From the NCBI RefSeq assembly GCF_046348265.1, contig NZ_JAXMEO010000007.1: a DNA stretch of 64,000 bases. One strand, given 5' to 3'. The notes under the pieces were generated by a model. The model worked only from the letters and a program-made list of their open reading frames with translations, was not told the origin of the DNA and searched no databases. Source of the DNA: Pelomonas sp937871895 (GTDB lineage Bacteria > Pseudomonadota > Gammaproteobacteria > Burkholderiales > Burkholderiaceae_C). This document shows positions 9,098-18,580 of the stretch, piece by piece. Position 1 is the first letter of the stretch, and every line of letters starts with the position of its first letter. A program made the position numbers and the translations under genes.

Positions 9098-9733
9098 ATG
9101 ACCGCGATGAAGTTGATCGGATCCCTCACCAGCCCCTTCGTCCGGAAGGTGCGGATCGTGATGGCCGAGAAGAAACTGGAATGCCAACTGGTGCTGGAAG
9201 ACGTCTGGGCCAATGACGAGGTGCAGAAGTTCAACCCGCTGGGTCAGGTGCCTTGCCTGGTGATGGAGGGGCAAGACTCCATCAGCGGCGCGGTGTTCGA
9301 CTCGCGCACCATCGTCGAGTACCTGGACACGCTCTCGCCGGTGGGCAAACTGATCCCCGGCTCAGGCCGCGAGCGCTGCGAGGTGCGCACCTGGGAGGCG
9401 CTGGCCGATGGCGTGCTGGACGCTGCCGTGCTGGCGCGCATGGAGCGCGTCTGGGTGCACCGCAAGGACGGTGAGCGCAGCCAAGCCTGGATCGATCGCC
9501 AGATGGGCAAGGTGCATGCCGGCCTGCAGGCGATGGAGCAGGGGCTGGGGGACAAGGCCTGGTGCTCAGGCAGCCACTTTTCGCTGGCTGACATTGCCGT
9601 GGGCTGTTGCCTGGGCTGGCTGAGCTTCCGCTTCCCGGAGCTGGACTGGCGCACGCCCTGTCCGCAGTTGGCGCGGCACTTTGAGAAGCTCAGCAGCCGG
9701 CCAAGCTTTCAAGACACGGTGCCTCAGGGCTGA
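9098..9733 (+). CDS. glutathione S-transferase family protein
   Basis: A 211-residue cytoplasmic protein with an N-terminal thioredoxin-like fold (MKLIGSLTSPFVRKVRIVMAEK, then NPLGQVPCLV containing the cis-Pro, and FDSRTIVEYLD that would bind the glutathione gamma-glutamyl group) and an all-helical C-terminal domain (FSLADIAVGCCLGWL). Length and N-terminus are like the YibF/YncG-type bacterial GSTs. A Ser near residue 11 sits where the catalytic Ser/Cys is expected. It is divergent from the DUF898 gene and convergent with the regulator gene that follows. The substrate is unknown. Confidence 0.9.
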   Translation: MTAMKLIGSLTSPFVRKVRIVMAEKKLECQLVLEDVWANDEVQKFNPLGQVPCLVMEGQDSISGAVFDSRTIVEYLDTLSPVGKLIPGSGRERCEVRTWEALADGVLDAAVLARMERVWVHRKDGERSQAWIDRQMGKVHAGLQAMEQGLGDKAWCSGSHFSLADIAVGCCLGWLSFRFPELDWRTPCPQLARHFEKLSSRPSFQDTVPQG

Positions 9734-9748
9734 CGGCCCCGAGCCGGT

Positions 9749-10387
9749 TCAGACGATCTGCAGCTCGCGGCTGCGCACGTGCAGCAAGCGCACGATGCGC
9801 CAGATGCGCTGCTCGACGTCAACTTGAGTGAGTTGCCAGGCTTGCGCGACCTCGCTGGTCAACAGGCCGTGGGACAGCAGACTGAGCAAGTGGCGGGCGG
9901 CTTGGTCGATCTGGCGACCCGCCGCGCTCTGGTCTTTGGCGGCCGCCATCTGGCTGGCCAGCGCCACGGGGCTGCGCTCGGCGCCAAAGGCGGCCAGCGC
10001 CTGGCGGGCCATCAAGGGGCAGAGGTTGGCGCGGCGTTGATGCAGGGCGGTCAGGGCGTCCGTCAGGCCGGTGCCCACATCGACGTGATAGGCGTTGGCG
10101 CCGGCGCATAGGGCGGCAAAGAGCTGCAGGTCGTCGACGTTGGGCGAGAGCAGCAGCAACTGAGGCCGCACCGGCAACTGGCCCAGTTCGTGCGCGACGA
10201 GCATGGCATGCCCATCGTTCAGGCGCAGATCGCAGGCCACGATGTCGGGCATGCGCACGGCGATCTCGGCCAGCGCGTCTTGCAAGGACTCGCTGCAGCC
10301 GCCGAGTTGCCAGTCCGCCTCCTCCAGGGTGGTGCGGGTCTTTTCGACGGAGGCGGTGTTGCGGCGGAGGAGATAGACGACGGGCAT
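9749..10387 (-). CDS. degenerate receiver plus LuxR-type HTH response-regulator-like protein
   Basis: A 212-residue protein with a receiver-like N-terminal half (residues 1-120) and a C-terminal helix-turn-helix resembling the LuxR/GerE fold (LLSHGLLTSEVAQAWQLT, near 168-185). D53 in DIVACDLRL is at the usual phospho-acceptor position, but the paired acidic residues normally found around residues 8-12 are replaced (LLRRNTAS), so Mg-dependent phosphorylation is doubtful. No histidine kinase gene is adjacent. It may be an orphan or phosphorylation-independent regulator; DNA binding is inferred from the fold only. Confidence 0.65.
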   Translation of the reverse strand: MPVVYLLRRNTASVEKTRTTLEEADWQLGGCSESLQDALAEIAVRMPDIVACDLRLNDGHAMLVAHELGQLPVRPQLLLLSPNVDDLQLFAALCAGANAYHVDVGTGLTDALTALHQRRANLCPLMARQALAAFGAERSPVALASQMAAAKDQSAAGRQIDQAARHLLSLLSHGLLTSEVAQAWQLTQVDVEQRIWRIVRLLHVRSRELQIV

Positions 10388-10492
10388 GGCGGGACAACTT
10401 CAGACCCGCGAATTGTGCGCTATGGAATAGTCAATCCCAAGTTTGTCGGGATGCGGTCGCCTAGGAGTTGGTCCCTGGGTGCCCCCCGTGGC

Positions 10493-12139
10493 TCAGGGGG
10501 TGGTCGTGCGGCGCAGGTTGGGGCTGAAGCTGTCGGCCGAGGCGGCTGGCCAATAGGTTTTGAAGACGCTGTGCACCTCCAGGTCTTCGCGCAGCAGCGC
10601 GCCTGGCGGGATGAAGGGCAGCAGATTGCTGAGCAGGCGCACTTCGTGGTCGCGGGTGCGCCGCACGATATGGCTGGCGGTGATCTCGCTCGGGTGTTGC
10701 AGCCCGGCAGCCTGCACCAGCTCCTTGAGCGCGTGAAGCGTGTTCTGGTGGAAGCGGTAGACGCGCTCGGCCTTGTCGGGCACGACGAGGGCTTCCTGCC
10801 TCACTGGGTCCTGCGTGGCCACGCCGGTGGGGCAGTTGCCGGTGTGGCAGGTCTGGGCCTGGATGCAACCCAGCGCGAACATGAAGCCGCGTGCGGAGTT
10901 GCACCAGTCGGCGCCCATGGCCATGGCGCGGGCGATGTCGAAGGCGCTGATGATCTTGCCGGCGCAGCCGATACGGATCTGGTCGCGCAGCTCCAGCCCA
11001 ACCAGGGTGTTGTGGACGAGCAGCAGACCTTCTTGCAGCGGCGCGCCGACGTGGTCGGTGAACTCCAGCGGCGCGGCGCCCGTGCCGCCTTCGCCGCCGT
11101 CCACCACGATGAAGTCGGGCGTGATGCCGGTCTCCAGCATGGCCTTGCAAATGGCGAACCACTCCCAGGGGTGGCCGATGCAGAGCTTGAAGCCGGTGGG
11201 CTTGCCGCCGGAGAGGTTGCGCAGACGATCCACGAACTGCATCAGCTCGATGGGGGTCGAGAAGGCACTGTGGGCGGCGGGGGAGATGCAGTCCACGCCC
11301 TCGGCCACGCCGCGCGCCATGGCAATCTCGGTCGTGACCTTGGGGCCGGGCAGCACGCCGCCATGGCCGGGCTTGGCGCCCTGACTGAGCTTGATCTCGA
11401 TGAGCTTGACCTGCGGATCGCTTGCCGATGCCTGGAACTTGTCGGGGCTGAAGCGCCCAGCCTCGTCGCGGCAGCCAAAGTAGCCTGAGCCGATCTCCCA
11501 GATCAGATCACCACCGTGCACGCGGTGGTGGCTGCTGATCGAGCCCTCGCCGGTGTCATGCGCGAAGTGACCCCGGCGCGCGCCGGCATTGAGGGCCAGG
11601 ATCGCGTTGGCGGACAACGCCCCGAAGCTCATCGCAGAGATGTTGAAGACGCTGGCCGAATAGGGCTTGGCTCGGTTGGCGCCAATGGTGACGCGGAAGT
11701 CCTGCGATTCGATGCGGCTGGGCACCAGCGAGTGATTGATCCACTCGTAGCCCGGGTTGAGGACATCCTTCTGGGTGCCGAAGGGCCGCTTGTCGGGGTC
11801 GCCCTTGGCGCGCTGGTAGACCAGCGAGCGCTGCTGGCGCGAGAAGGGCGCGGCGTCGCTGTCGCTTTCAAGAAAGTACTGGCGGATCTCGGGGCGGATG
11901 TACTCCAGCAAATAGCGCAGGTGGCCAATGACGGGGTAGTTGCGCAACACCGAACGCTTGGCCTGGAAGCGGTCCCGGAAGCCCAGGCCCGTCAGCGCCA
12001 CGGCCGCCAGCGCCGGCCACGGGGGCGCGCCGTGAGCCAGCCACTGGCCGCCAAAGTAGGCCGCGAGCACGCCGCAGACCAGCCAACTCACATAGCGAAC
12101 CGGGAAGACGTCGTTCAGGCGTCGGAGCCACTCTTGCAT
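10493..12139 (-). CDS. FMN-binding glutamate synthase family protein (GltB central-domain homologue)
   Basis: A 548-residue protein with a hydrophobic N-terminus (about residues 15-54, one or two membrane helices), followed by the alpha/beta barrel of the glutamate synthase large subunit (COG0069). Visible are NISAMSFGALSANAI, GGDLIWEIGSGYFGCRD, KPGHGGVLPGPKVT and VVDGGEGGTGAAP. A cysteine cluster, GCIQAQTCHTGNCPTG (about 422-437), resembles the 3Fe-4S site. It lacks the glutaminase and C-terminal domains of true GltB, so a stand-alone FMN oxidoreductase is more likely than ammonia-assimilating glutamate synthase. The frame continues about 175 codons upstream, but ATG 12139 starts the conserved part and clears the divergent sppA gene. 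Confidence 0.85.
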   Translation of the reverse strand: MQEWLRRLNDVFPVRYVSWLVCGVLAAYFGGQWLAHGAPPWPALAAVALTGLGFRDRFQAKRSVLRNYPVIGHLRYLLEYIRPEIRQYFLESDSDAAPFSRQQRSLVYQRAKGDPDKRPFGTQKDVLNPGYEWINHSLVPSRIESQDFRVTIGANRAKPYSASVFNISAMSFGALSANAILALNAGARRGHFAHDTGEGSISSHHRVHGGDLIWEIGSGYFGCRDEAGRFSPDKFQASASDPQVKLIEIKLSQGAKPGHGGVLPGPKVTTEIAMARGVAEGVDCISPAAHSAFSTPIELMQFVDRLRNLSGGKPTGFKLCIGHPWEWFAICKAMLETGITPDFIVVDGGEGGTGAAPLEFTDHVGAPLQEGLLLVHNTLVGLELRDQIRIGCAGKIISAFDIARAMAMGADWCNSARGFMFALGCIQAQTCHTGNCPTGVATQDPVRQEALVVPDKAERVYRFHQNTLHALKELVQAAGLQHPSEITASHIVRRTRDHEVRLLSNLLPFIPPGALLREDLEVHSVFKTYWPAASADSFSPNLRRTTTP

Positions 12140-12251
12140 GCCATCTCTCCGCAATCTGGGGCTGGTGGGTGGGCGGATGCTAGCCAGGATTGGCGCAGCG
12201 CCCCGCGAGAAAGCGCACAGAATCGACCGTCCCGGTCTTGCCCTGCTGCCC

Positions 12252-14105
12252 ATGAAGCCTTTGCTGCGAGTCTTTGGCGCCTTGTTCGTCGGCCTGTGGC
12301 GCGTGCTGGACGGCCTGCGCCGCACACTGCTCAATCTGCTGTTGTTGCTGGTGCTCACCGCGCTCGCCCTGCTGTGGTGGACGCGGGGCCAAACGCCGCT
12401 GGCCGACCGCACGGCGCTGGTGCTGCGCCTGGATGGCGCGCTGGTCGAGCAGTACGCAGGCAGTACCCGGCAGCGGGCGCTGAGCCAGCTCCAGGGCCGT
12501 TCGGTCCCGCGCCAGGCCCGGCTGCGCGACGTGCTGCGGGCGCTGGAGCTGGCCGAGACCGACCCCAAGATCTCGGTGCTGCTGCTGGACGTCGATGAGC
12601 TCGCAAGCGCTGGCCTGGCGAGCCTGCATGAGGTGCGCGACGCCTTGCTCCGTTTCAAGCGCAGCGGCAAGCCCGTGCTGGCCTATGCCGAGCACCTGGG
12701 CCAGAAGGGCTACTACCTGGCGGCGCATGCTGACCAGCTCCACCTGCACCCCTTCGGCCTCATCATGCTCGACGGCTTCGGTGGCTACCGCACCTACTTC
12801 AAGGACGCGCTGGACCGCCTGGGCGTGCAGGCCCACGTGATGCGCGTCGGCAGCTTCAAGAACGCAGCCGAGCCCTACACCGCCAACGCCCCCAGCGCCG
12901 CCACGCGCGAGGCCGACACGGCGCTGTACGGCGAGCTGTGGTCGCGGTTCGTCGGTGAGCTGGCGTCTGCGCGCCAGCTGACGGCGGACGACATCACCGG
13001 CCTGATCGACGCGCTGCCCGAGCGTCTGGCCAAGGCCGGGGGCCAACCCGCTGCTCTGGCGCTGGCGGCCAAATGGGTGGACGGCCTCAAGACCCGCGAT
13101 GAGTTCCGGGCCTTGGTGCTCCAGCATGCCGGGCGGGACGAGGCGGCCAAGTCCTTCCATCAAATTGGCTTCGAGTCCTACCTGGCGCGCCAGACAGGGC
13201 TGGTAGCCAAGCCGAATGTCGCCATCGTCATCGCCGAGGGCGAGATCGTCGACGGCGAGACCGGCCCTGGCCGTGTGGGTGGCGACTCCACGGCCCGCCT
13301 GGTCCGGCAGGCGCGCGAGGATGAGGGCATCCAAGCCCTGGTGCTGCGCGTCAACTCGCCAGGCGGCAGCGTCTTCGCGTCCGAGTTGATCCGGCGCGAG
13401 GTCGAGCTCACACGCCAGGCGGGCAAGCCCGTCGTCGTCTCGATGGGCGATGTGGCTGCGTCTGGCGGCTACTGGATCTCGATGGGCGCCAACCGCGTGC
13501 TCGCCGACCCCAGCACCTTGACCGGCTCCATTGGGGTCTTTTCCCTGTTGCCGACCGCCGAGGGACTGCTGGACAAGCTTTCGCTGCGAACCGGCGGCAC
13601 CACGACGACCTGGCTCAAGGGCGCCTACGACCTGCGTCGCCCGCTCGATCCGCGCATGGAGCGCCTGCTGCAGACAGGCGTTGACCAGATCTACGACAGC
13701 TTCATCCGCCAGGCCGCCGGCGCGCGCGGCAAGACGCCCGCCGAGATTGACGCCAGTGCCCAGGGGCGCGTCTGGACCGGCGCCCAGGCGCTGGAGCGCT
13801 CACTGATCGACGGCTTGGGCAACCTGCAAGCGGCCGTGCAATCCGCCGCCGAACTGGCCAAGCTCACAGCGCCAGCCATGGTCACCTACCTGGAGCGCGA
13901 GCCCGGCCGCACCGAGCGCTGGCTCGCGCGTCTGGTGGACGGCGCTGTACCGCTGCTGGCCGAGCCTGCGCCACCGGGGCTGCAGGACCTGCTCCCCGCC
14001 GGCTGGCAGGACGAAGCGGCACTGCTGCAGGCGGCCGCGCGCCAGGGGCGGGACGGCGCCTGGGTCGGCACCGTCTGGGCGCACTGCCTGTGCCGACGAC
14101 CCTGA
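12252..14105 (+). CDS. sppA: signal peptide peptidase SppA, 67-kDa type
   Basis: A 617-residue inner-membrane serine peptidase that clears cleaved signal peptides. An N-terminal membrane anchor spans about residues 24-44, followed by two tandem ClpP/crotonase-fold domains. The Ser/Lys dyad is visible: K203 in RVGSFKNAAEPY and S404 in MGDVAASGGYWIS, matching E. coli K209 and S409; NSPGGSVFASELIRREV precedes the serine. ATG 12252 (MKPLLRVFGALF) is chosen because upstream in-frame codons give a non-family extension. A short AGCCC-TTCG-GGCT hairpin at 14106-14118 follows the stop and may aid termination before the tRNA cluster. Confidence 0.93.
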   Translation: MKPLLRVFGALFVGLWRVLDGLRRTLLNLLLLLVLTALALLWWTRGQTPLADRTALVLRLDGALVEQYAGSTRQRALSQLQGRSVPRQARLRDVLRALELAETDPKISVLLLDVDELASAGLASLHEVRDALLRFKRSGKPVLAYAEHLGQKGYYLAAHADQLHLHPFGLIMLDGFGGYRTYFKDALDRLGVQAHVMRVGSFKNAAEPYTANAPSAATREADTALYGELWSRFVGELASARQLTADDITGLIDALPERLAKAGGQPAALALAAKWVDGLKTRDEFRALVLQHAGRDEAAKSFHQIGFESYLARQTGLVAKPNVAIVIAEGEIVDGETGPGRVGGDSTARLVRQAREDEGIQALVLRVNSPGGSVFASELIRREVELTRQAGKPVVVSMGDVAASGGYWISMGANRVLADPSTLTGSIGVFSLLPTAEGLLDKLSLRTGGTTTTWLKGAYDLRRPLDPRMERLLQTGVDQIYDSFIRQAAGARGKTPAEIDASAQGRVWTGAQALERSLIDGLGNLQAAVQSAAELAKLTAPAMVTYLEREPGRTERWLARLVDGAVPLLAEPAPPGLQDLLPAGWQDEAALLQAAARQGRDGAWVGTVWAHCLCRRP

Positions 14106-14141
14106 AGCCCTTCGGGCTCGCCGCACCCCGCCAGGGCGCGT

Positions 14142-14169
14142 TTGCCTTGACACGGGCCTGTGCTATAGT
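14142..14169 (+). promoter_or_regulatory. candidate promoter of the tRNA-tuf operon
   Basis: A -10-like TATAGT at 14164-14169 lies 15 bp before tRNA-Tyr, with TTGCCT at 14142-14147 as -35 (16-bp spacer). A perfect TTGACA at 14147-14152 is only 11 bp from this -10, so the pairing is uncertain. A G+C-rich stretch (GCGGGC) follows the -10, as in stringently controlled stable-RNA promoters. Confidence 0.4.
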
Positions 14170-14184
14170 GGCGGGCTCGCTCCA

Positions 14185-14269
14185 GGAGGGGTGGCCGAGT
14201 GGTTAAAGGCAGCAGACTGTAAATCTGCCCGCATTGCGTACGCTGGTTCGAATCCAGCCTCCTCCACCA
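14185..14269 (+). tRNA. tRNA-Tyr (anticodon GTA)
   Basis: An 85-nt class II tRNA with a long variable arm. The acceptor GGAGGGG pairs with CTCCTCC, the anticodon loop reads CTGTAAA with GTA at 14219-14221, the T loop GGTTCGAATCC is canonical and CCA is encoded at 14267-14269. It is the first of three tRNAs upstream of tuf, similar to the E. coli tyrU-glyT-thrT-tufB arrangement. Confidence 0.97.
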
Positions 14270-14299
14270 AGCTTGTTCCAGGCTCTGCCTTGGAAGTGT

Positions 14300-14373
14300 G
14301 CGGGAGTAGTTCAATGGTAGAACCTTAGCCTTCCAAGCTAATGACGCGGGTTCGATTCCCGTCTCCCGCTCCA
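14300..14373 (+). tRNA. tRNA-Gly (anticodon TCC)
   Basis: A 74-nt tRNA. The acceptor GCGGGAG pairs with CTCCCGC, the anticodon loop CTTCCAA has TCC at 14332-14334, the T arm is GGGTTCGATTCCC, and CCA is encoded at the 3' end. It lies 30 bp after tRNA-Tyr and is likely processed from the same precursor as tuf. Confidence 0.97.
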
Positions 14374-14438
14374 GGCTTGTGGTTCTTTTCTCAGCGTCGA
14401 TACCGGTTTGCTGGTCGTGCCGTCAAACCCGTGTCGAT

Positions 14439-14513
<75 letters not shown>

Positions 14514-14567
14514 CCTTTCCCCTTCCTTTGTTTCTCTGTCTGAACAAGTTCGCCGCAGGAGCGCAAG

Positions 14568-15758
<1,191 letters not shown>

Positions 15759-15772
15759 GTTTTTCAGGCCGT

Positions 15773-15848
15773 AGGGGCATAGCTCAATTGGCAGAGCGTC
15801 GGTCTCCAAAACCGAAGGTTGGGGGTTCGAGACCCTCTGCCCCTGCCA
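15773..15848 (+). tRNA. tRNA-Trp (anticodon CCA)
   Basis: A 76-nt tRNA. The acceptor AGGGGCA pairs with TGCCCCT, the anticodon loop CTCCAAA has CCA at 15806-15808, the T arm is GGGTTCGAGACCC, and 3' CCA is encoded at 15846-15848. It lies 14 bp after the tuf stop and ahead of secE, a typical betaproteobacterial position. Confidence 0.97.
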
Positions 15849-15898
15849 ACCAAGTCTGATCATCCTGATCACCTCGGTTGGCGGCGGTCCCAGGCAAC

Positions 15899-15925
15899 GG
15901 CCCGCGAGAGAAATCTCGGCGGGCC
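15899..15925 (+). terminator. strong hairpin between tRNA-Trp and secE (possible terminator or processing site)
   Basis: GGCCCGC-GAGA pairs with TCTC-G-GCGGGCC around a GAAA loop. There is no U-run after the stem, so it may be an RNA-processing or Rho-assisted site rather than an intrinsic terminator. It would separate stable-RNA/tuf transcripts from secE-nusG mRNA. Confidence 0.45.
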
Positions 15926-15996
15926 TTGCTGCTGATAGAACCAGTCTAGTTTTTGGATCGTTGTGCGGCCCGCGCCGCCTGTGAATCGAGTTCGTG

Positions 15997-16383
15997 ATGG
16001 CCAATCCCACTTCCGTCGAAACCGTGACCACCAGCGCCGACAAGGCCAAGCTGGCGGTGGCGGTGCTGCTGCTGATTGGCGGCCTGGCGGCCTACTACCT
16101 GCTGGCCAAGCAGGGCGCCTACGCTCAATGGGGCGCGCTGATCGTGTTGGTGCTTGCTGCGGTGGGGGCTTTCTTCACGGCGGAGCAAGGCAAGGCGCTG
16201 ATCGCTTACGGCCGCGAATCGATCCGTGAGACCAAGAAGGTGGTGTGGCCGACCCGCAAGGAAGCCACGCAGATGACCGGCTATGTCTTTGCCTTCGTGG
16301 TCGTGATGGCTCTGTTCCTGTGGATGACGGACAAGACCCTGGAGTGGGTCCTGTACGACGTGGTCCTGGGCTGGAAGCGCTGA
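15997..16383 (+). CDS. secE: preprotein translocase subunit SecE
   Basis: A 128-residue inner-membrane protein of the SecYEG channel. It has three membrane segments (about 20-38, 44-62 and 93-113), the long E. coli-type form, with the conserved cytoplasmic amphipathic stretch RESIRETKKVVWPTRKEATQMT before the last helix. ATG 15997 is preferred to a GTG one codon upstream; no strong SD is visible for either. nusG starts 14 bp after the stop, the universal secE-nusG pairing. Confidence 0.95.
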   Translation: MANPTSVETVTTSADKAKLAVAVLLLIGGLAAYYLLAKQGAYAQWGALIVLVLAAVGAFFTAEQGKALIAYGRESIRETKKVVWPTRKEATQMTGYVFAFVVVMALFLWMTDKTLEWVLYDVVLGWKR

Positions 16384-16397
16384 ACAAGGAATCTCGA

Positions 16398-16970
16398 ATG
16401 TCTGAAGAACAAGTCGCCGCTGCCGCTGCCACGGGTCTGCCCAAGCGCTGGTATGTGGTCCATGCCTACTCGGGCATGGAGAAGGCAGTCGAGCGCAATC
16501 TGCGCGAGCGCATCGACCGCGCCGGGATGCAGGACAAATTCGGCCGCATCCTGGTGCCGACCGAAGAGGTCGTGGAGCTCAAGAACGGCAAGAAGGCCGT
16601 GACCGAGCGCCGCTTCTTCCCGGGCTATGTGCTGGTTGAGATGCTCATGGACGACGACTCCTGGCATCTGGTCAAGCACACCTCCAAGGTCACCGGCTTT
16701 GTCGGTGGCGCCAAGAACCGCCCGGCGCCGATCTCGGAAGCCGAGGTCATGAAGATCGTCAACCAGATGCAGGAAGGGGTCGAAAAGCCCCGGCCCAAGG
16801 TCGAGTGGACGGTGGGTGAAGTGGTGCGCGTCAAGGAAGGCCCGTTCACTGACTTCAACGGCGCCGTCGAGGAAGTCAACTACGACAAGTCCAAGGTCCG
16901 CGTGTCGGTCACTATCTTCGGGCGCGCAACGCCGGTGGAGCTCGACTTCTCTCAAGTTGAGAAAGTCTGA
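16398..16970 (+). CDS. nusG: transcription termination/antitermination factor NusG
   Basis: A 190-residue transcription factor that binds RNA polymerase and links it to Rho or to the ribosome. The NGN domain is at about 15-125 (KRWYVVHAYSGMEKAVERNL, RRFFPGYVLVEM, VTGFVGG) and the KOW domain at the C-terminus (EVVRVKEGPFTDFNGAVEEV, then VSVTIFGRATPVELDFSQVEKV). ATG 16398 follows AAGGA, giving the family N-terminus MSEEQVAAAAATGLPKRWY. It is co-transcribed with secE; rplK follows after a 166-bp leader. Confidence 0.97.
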   Translation: MSEEQVAAAAATGLPKRWYVVHAYSGMEKAVERNLRERIDRAGMQDKFGRILVPTEEVVELKNGKKAVTERRFFPGYVLVEMLMDDDSWHLVKHTSKVTGFVGGAKNRPAPISEAEVMKIVNQMQEGVEKPRPKVEWTVGEVVRVKEGPFTDFNGAVEEVNYDKSKVRVSVTIFGRATPVELDFSQVEKV

Positions 16971-17136
16971 TCTGATTTGAGGTTTGGCAGGCGCCTTGAG
17001 CCTGCTCGTGTTCGGTCCGCAACGTCAGGCGGCAGTCGAGGAGCAAAGGTCAAGTGGCCCAAGGCCACCGCAACCGATGCGTTAGCACTCAGAGTGGTGA
17101 AGGCGAGGCCGCCCGAATCGCTCGATTGGAGAAAAC
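16971..17136 (+). promoter_or_regulatory. rplK-rplA leader region
   Basis: A 166-bp gap with two simple stems: CAGGC/GCCTG at 16988-17004, and GTGGCC-CAA-GGCCAC at 17054-17068. In other bacteria L1 represses this operon through its mRNA leader. I did not identify the L1 target itself, and no clear promoter was seen. Confidence 0.3.
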
Positions 17137-17574
17137 ATGGCCAAGAAAATTGTCGGCTTCATCAAGCTGCAAATTCCGGCTGGCAAGGCAAATCCTTCGC
17201 CGCCGGTGGGTCCTGCGCTGGGTCAGCGCGGCCTGAACATCATGGAGTTCTGCAAGGCGTTCAACGCCCAGACCTCGGGCGCCGGCTTTGAGCCGGGCAT
17301 GAAGCTGCCGGTGGTCATCACCGCCTTCGCCGACAAGAGCTTCACCTTCGTCATCAAGTCGCCCCCGGCGACCGTGCTGCTGAAGAAGGCCGCCAAGATC
17401 GAGAAGGGTTCGCAGCGTCCTCACCTGGACAAGGTCGGCAAGCTGACCCGTGCCCAGCTTGAGGAAATTGCGAAGATCAAGACCAAGGACCTGACGGCCG
17501 CCAACCTGGACGCCGCAGTCAAGACCATCGCCGGCTCGGCCCGCTCGATGGGCATCATTGTGGAAGGGGTCTGA
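17137..17574 (+). CDS. rplK: 50S ribosomal protein L11
   Basis: A 145-residue protein of the GTPase-associated centre that binds 23S rRNA and is needed for RelA activation. The Pro-rich N-terminal domain (IKLQIPAGKANPSPPVGPALGQRGLNIMEFCKAFN) and the C-terminal rRNA-binding domain (GSARSMGIIVEGV) are intact. Length is close to E. coli (142). An SD-like GGAGA lies 6-10 bp before the ATG. rplA begins 2 bp after the stop, so L11 and L1 are translationally coupled. Confidence 0.98.
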   Translation: MAKKIVGFIKLQIPAGKANPSPPVGPALGQRGLNIMEFCKAFNAQTSGAGFEPGMKLPVVITAFADKSFTFVIKSPPATVLLKKAAKIEKGSQRPHLDKVGKLTRAQLEEIAKIKTKDLTAANLDAAVKTIAGSARSMGIIVEGV

Positions 17575-17576
17575 AC

Positions 17577-18287
17577 ATGGCCAAGCTCACCAAGAAGCAA
17601 AAGGCTTTGCAGGGCAAGGTCGAGTCGACCAAGCTCTACGGCCTCGGCGAAGCCCTCGACCTCGTCAAGAGCCTGGCCACCGCCAAGTTCGATGAGTCCA
17701 TCGACGTGGCCGTGCAACTCGGCATCGATGCCAAGAAGTCGGACCAAGTCGTTCGTGGCGCTGTCGTGATGCCCAACGGCACCGGCAAGACCAAGCGCGT
17801 CGCCGTCTTCGCTCAAGGCGCCAAGGCTGAAGAAGCCAAGGCCGCTGGCGCTGACGTCGTCGGCATGGAAGACCTGGCTGAGCGCGTCAAGGCGGGCGAC
17901 ATGCCCTTCGACGTGGTCATCGCCTCGCCGGACACGATGCGCATCGTCGGTACCCTGGGTCAGATCCTCGGCCCGCGCGGCCTGATGCCGAACCCCAAGG
18001 TCGGCACCGTGACCCCGGACGTCGCTGGCGCCGTCAAGAACGCCAAGGCTGGCCAGGTCCAGTTCCGCGTTGACAAGGCCGGCATCATCCACGGCACCAT
18101 CGGCCGTCGCTCGTTCGACACCGACAAGCTGGAAGGCAACCTGCGCGCGCTGATCGAGGCCCTGAACAAGGCCAAGCCGGCGTCCAGCAAGGGCGTCTAC
18201 CTGCGCAAGGTCGCCATCTCGTCCACGATGGGCGTGGGCGCCCGCGTCGATATCGCATCGATCAACGCACAGCAAGCTGCTGCGTGA
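17577..18287 (+). CDS. rplA: 50S ribosomal protein L1
   Basis: A 236-residue protein of the L1 stalk near the E site, and the usual translational repressor of its own operon. Conserved stretches are VVRGAVVMPNGTGKTKRVAVF, IASPDTMRIVGTLGQILGPRGLMPNPKVGTVT and the C-terminal KGVYLRKVAISSTMGVGARVD. Length matches E. coli (234). It is separated from rplJ by a 293-bp region carrying the L10 leader structure. Confidence 0.98.
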   Translation: MAKLTKKQKALQGKVESTKLYGLGEALDLVKSLATAKFDESIDVAVQLGIDAKKSDQVVRGAVVMPNGTGKTKRVAVFAQGAKAEEAKAAGADVVGMEDLAERVKAGDMPFDVVIASPDTMRIVGTLGQILGPRGLMPNPKVGTVTPDVAGAVKNAKAGQVQFRVDKAGIIHGTIGRRSFDTDKLEGNLRALIEALNKAKPASSKGVYLRKVAISSTMGVGARVDIASINAQQAAA

Positions 18288-18294
18288 TGGATGC

Positions 18295-18349
18295 TCAGAC
18301 CCTCTGGGTCTGAACACTGAATCTGCTTGAGGAGAGTCTGTCCTCAGGC
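18295..18349 (+). terminator. two hairpins after rplA
   Basis: TCAGACCC-TCT-GGGTCTGA is a perfect 8-bp stem at 18295-18313, and GCTTGAGGA pairs with TCCTCAGGC (one G:U) at 18325-18349. Neither has a U-run. They may attenuate transcription or mark processing between the L11 and L10 operons. Confidence 0.45.
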
Positions 18350-18400
18350 AATAAAGATTGGTGGGGCGCTGACTGGTTCGCCGGTCGGCGCGTCATCCAA

Positions 18401-18461
18401 GACCGCTGGTGGAGACCCCTTAAATCCGGGCGAAATCCTGGAACCAGCGTAGATGGCGGTC
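18401..18461 (+). promoter_or_regulatory. L10 (rplJ) autoregulatory mRNA leader
   Basis: In the 293-bp gap before rplJ, GACCGC (18401-18406) pairs with GCGGTC (18456-18461), and CTGGT pairs with ACCAG just inside it, enclosing the asymmetric loop GGAGACCCCTTAAATC. This resembles the kink-turn-containing target through which the L10/L12 complex represses its own synthesis. The identification rests on position and visible pairing; a covariance-model search was not possible. Confidence 0.65.
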
Positions 18462-18580
18462 CCGCTGAATGGTTGCTCGTCCCGAACTCGCTTCGGGATG
18501 GTTTCCAGACAGATGGTCGCTGAATCCCTGGCGCTCTGGAGGGTCGCAAGACTCGAAGGAGCAAATGTGAGGAGTAGACC

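Noticed and set aside
14147..14152. Perfect TTGACA before tRNA-Tyr as the -35 box
   Set aside because: The only good -10 (TATAGT) begins 11 bp after it, too close for sigma-70. A weaker TTGCCT five bp upstream has better spacing.
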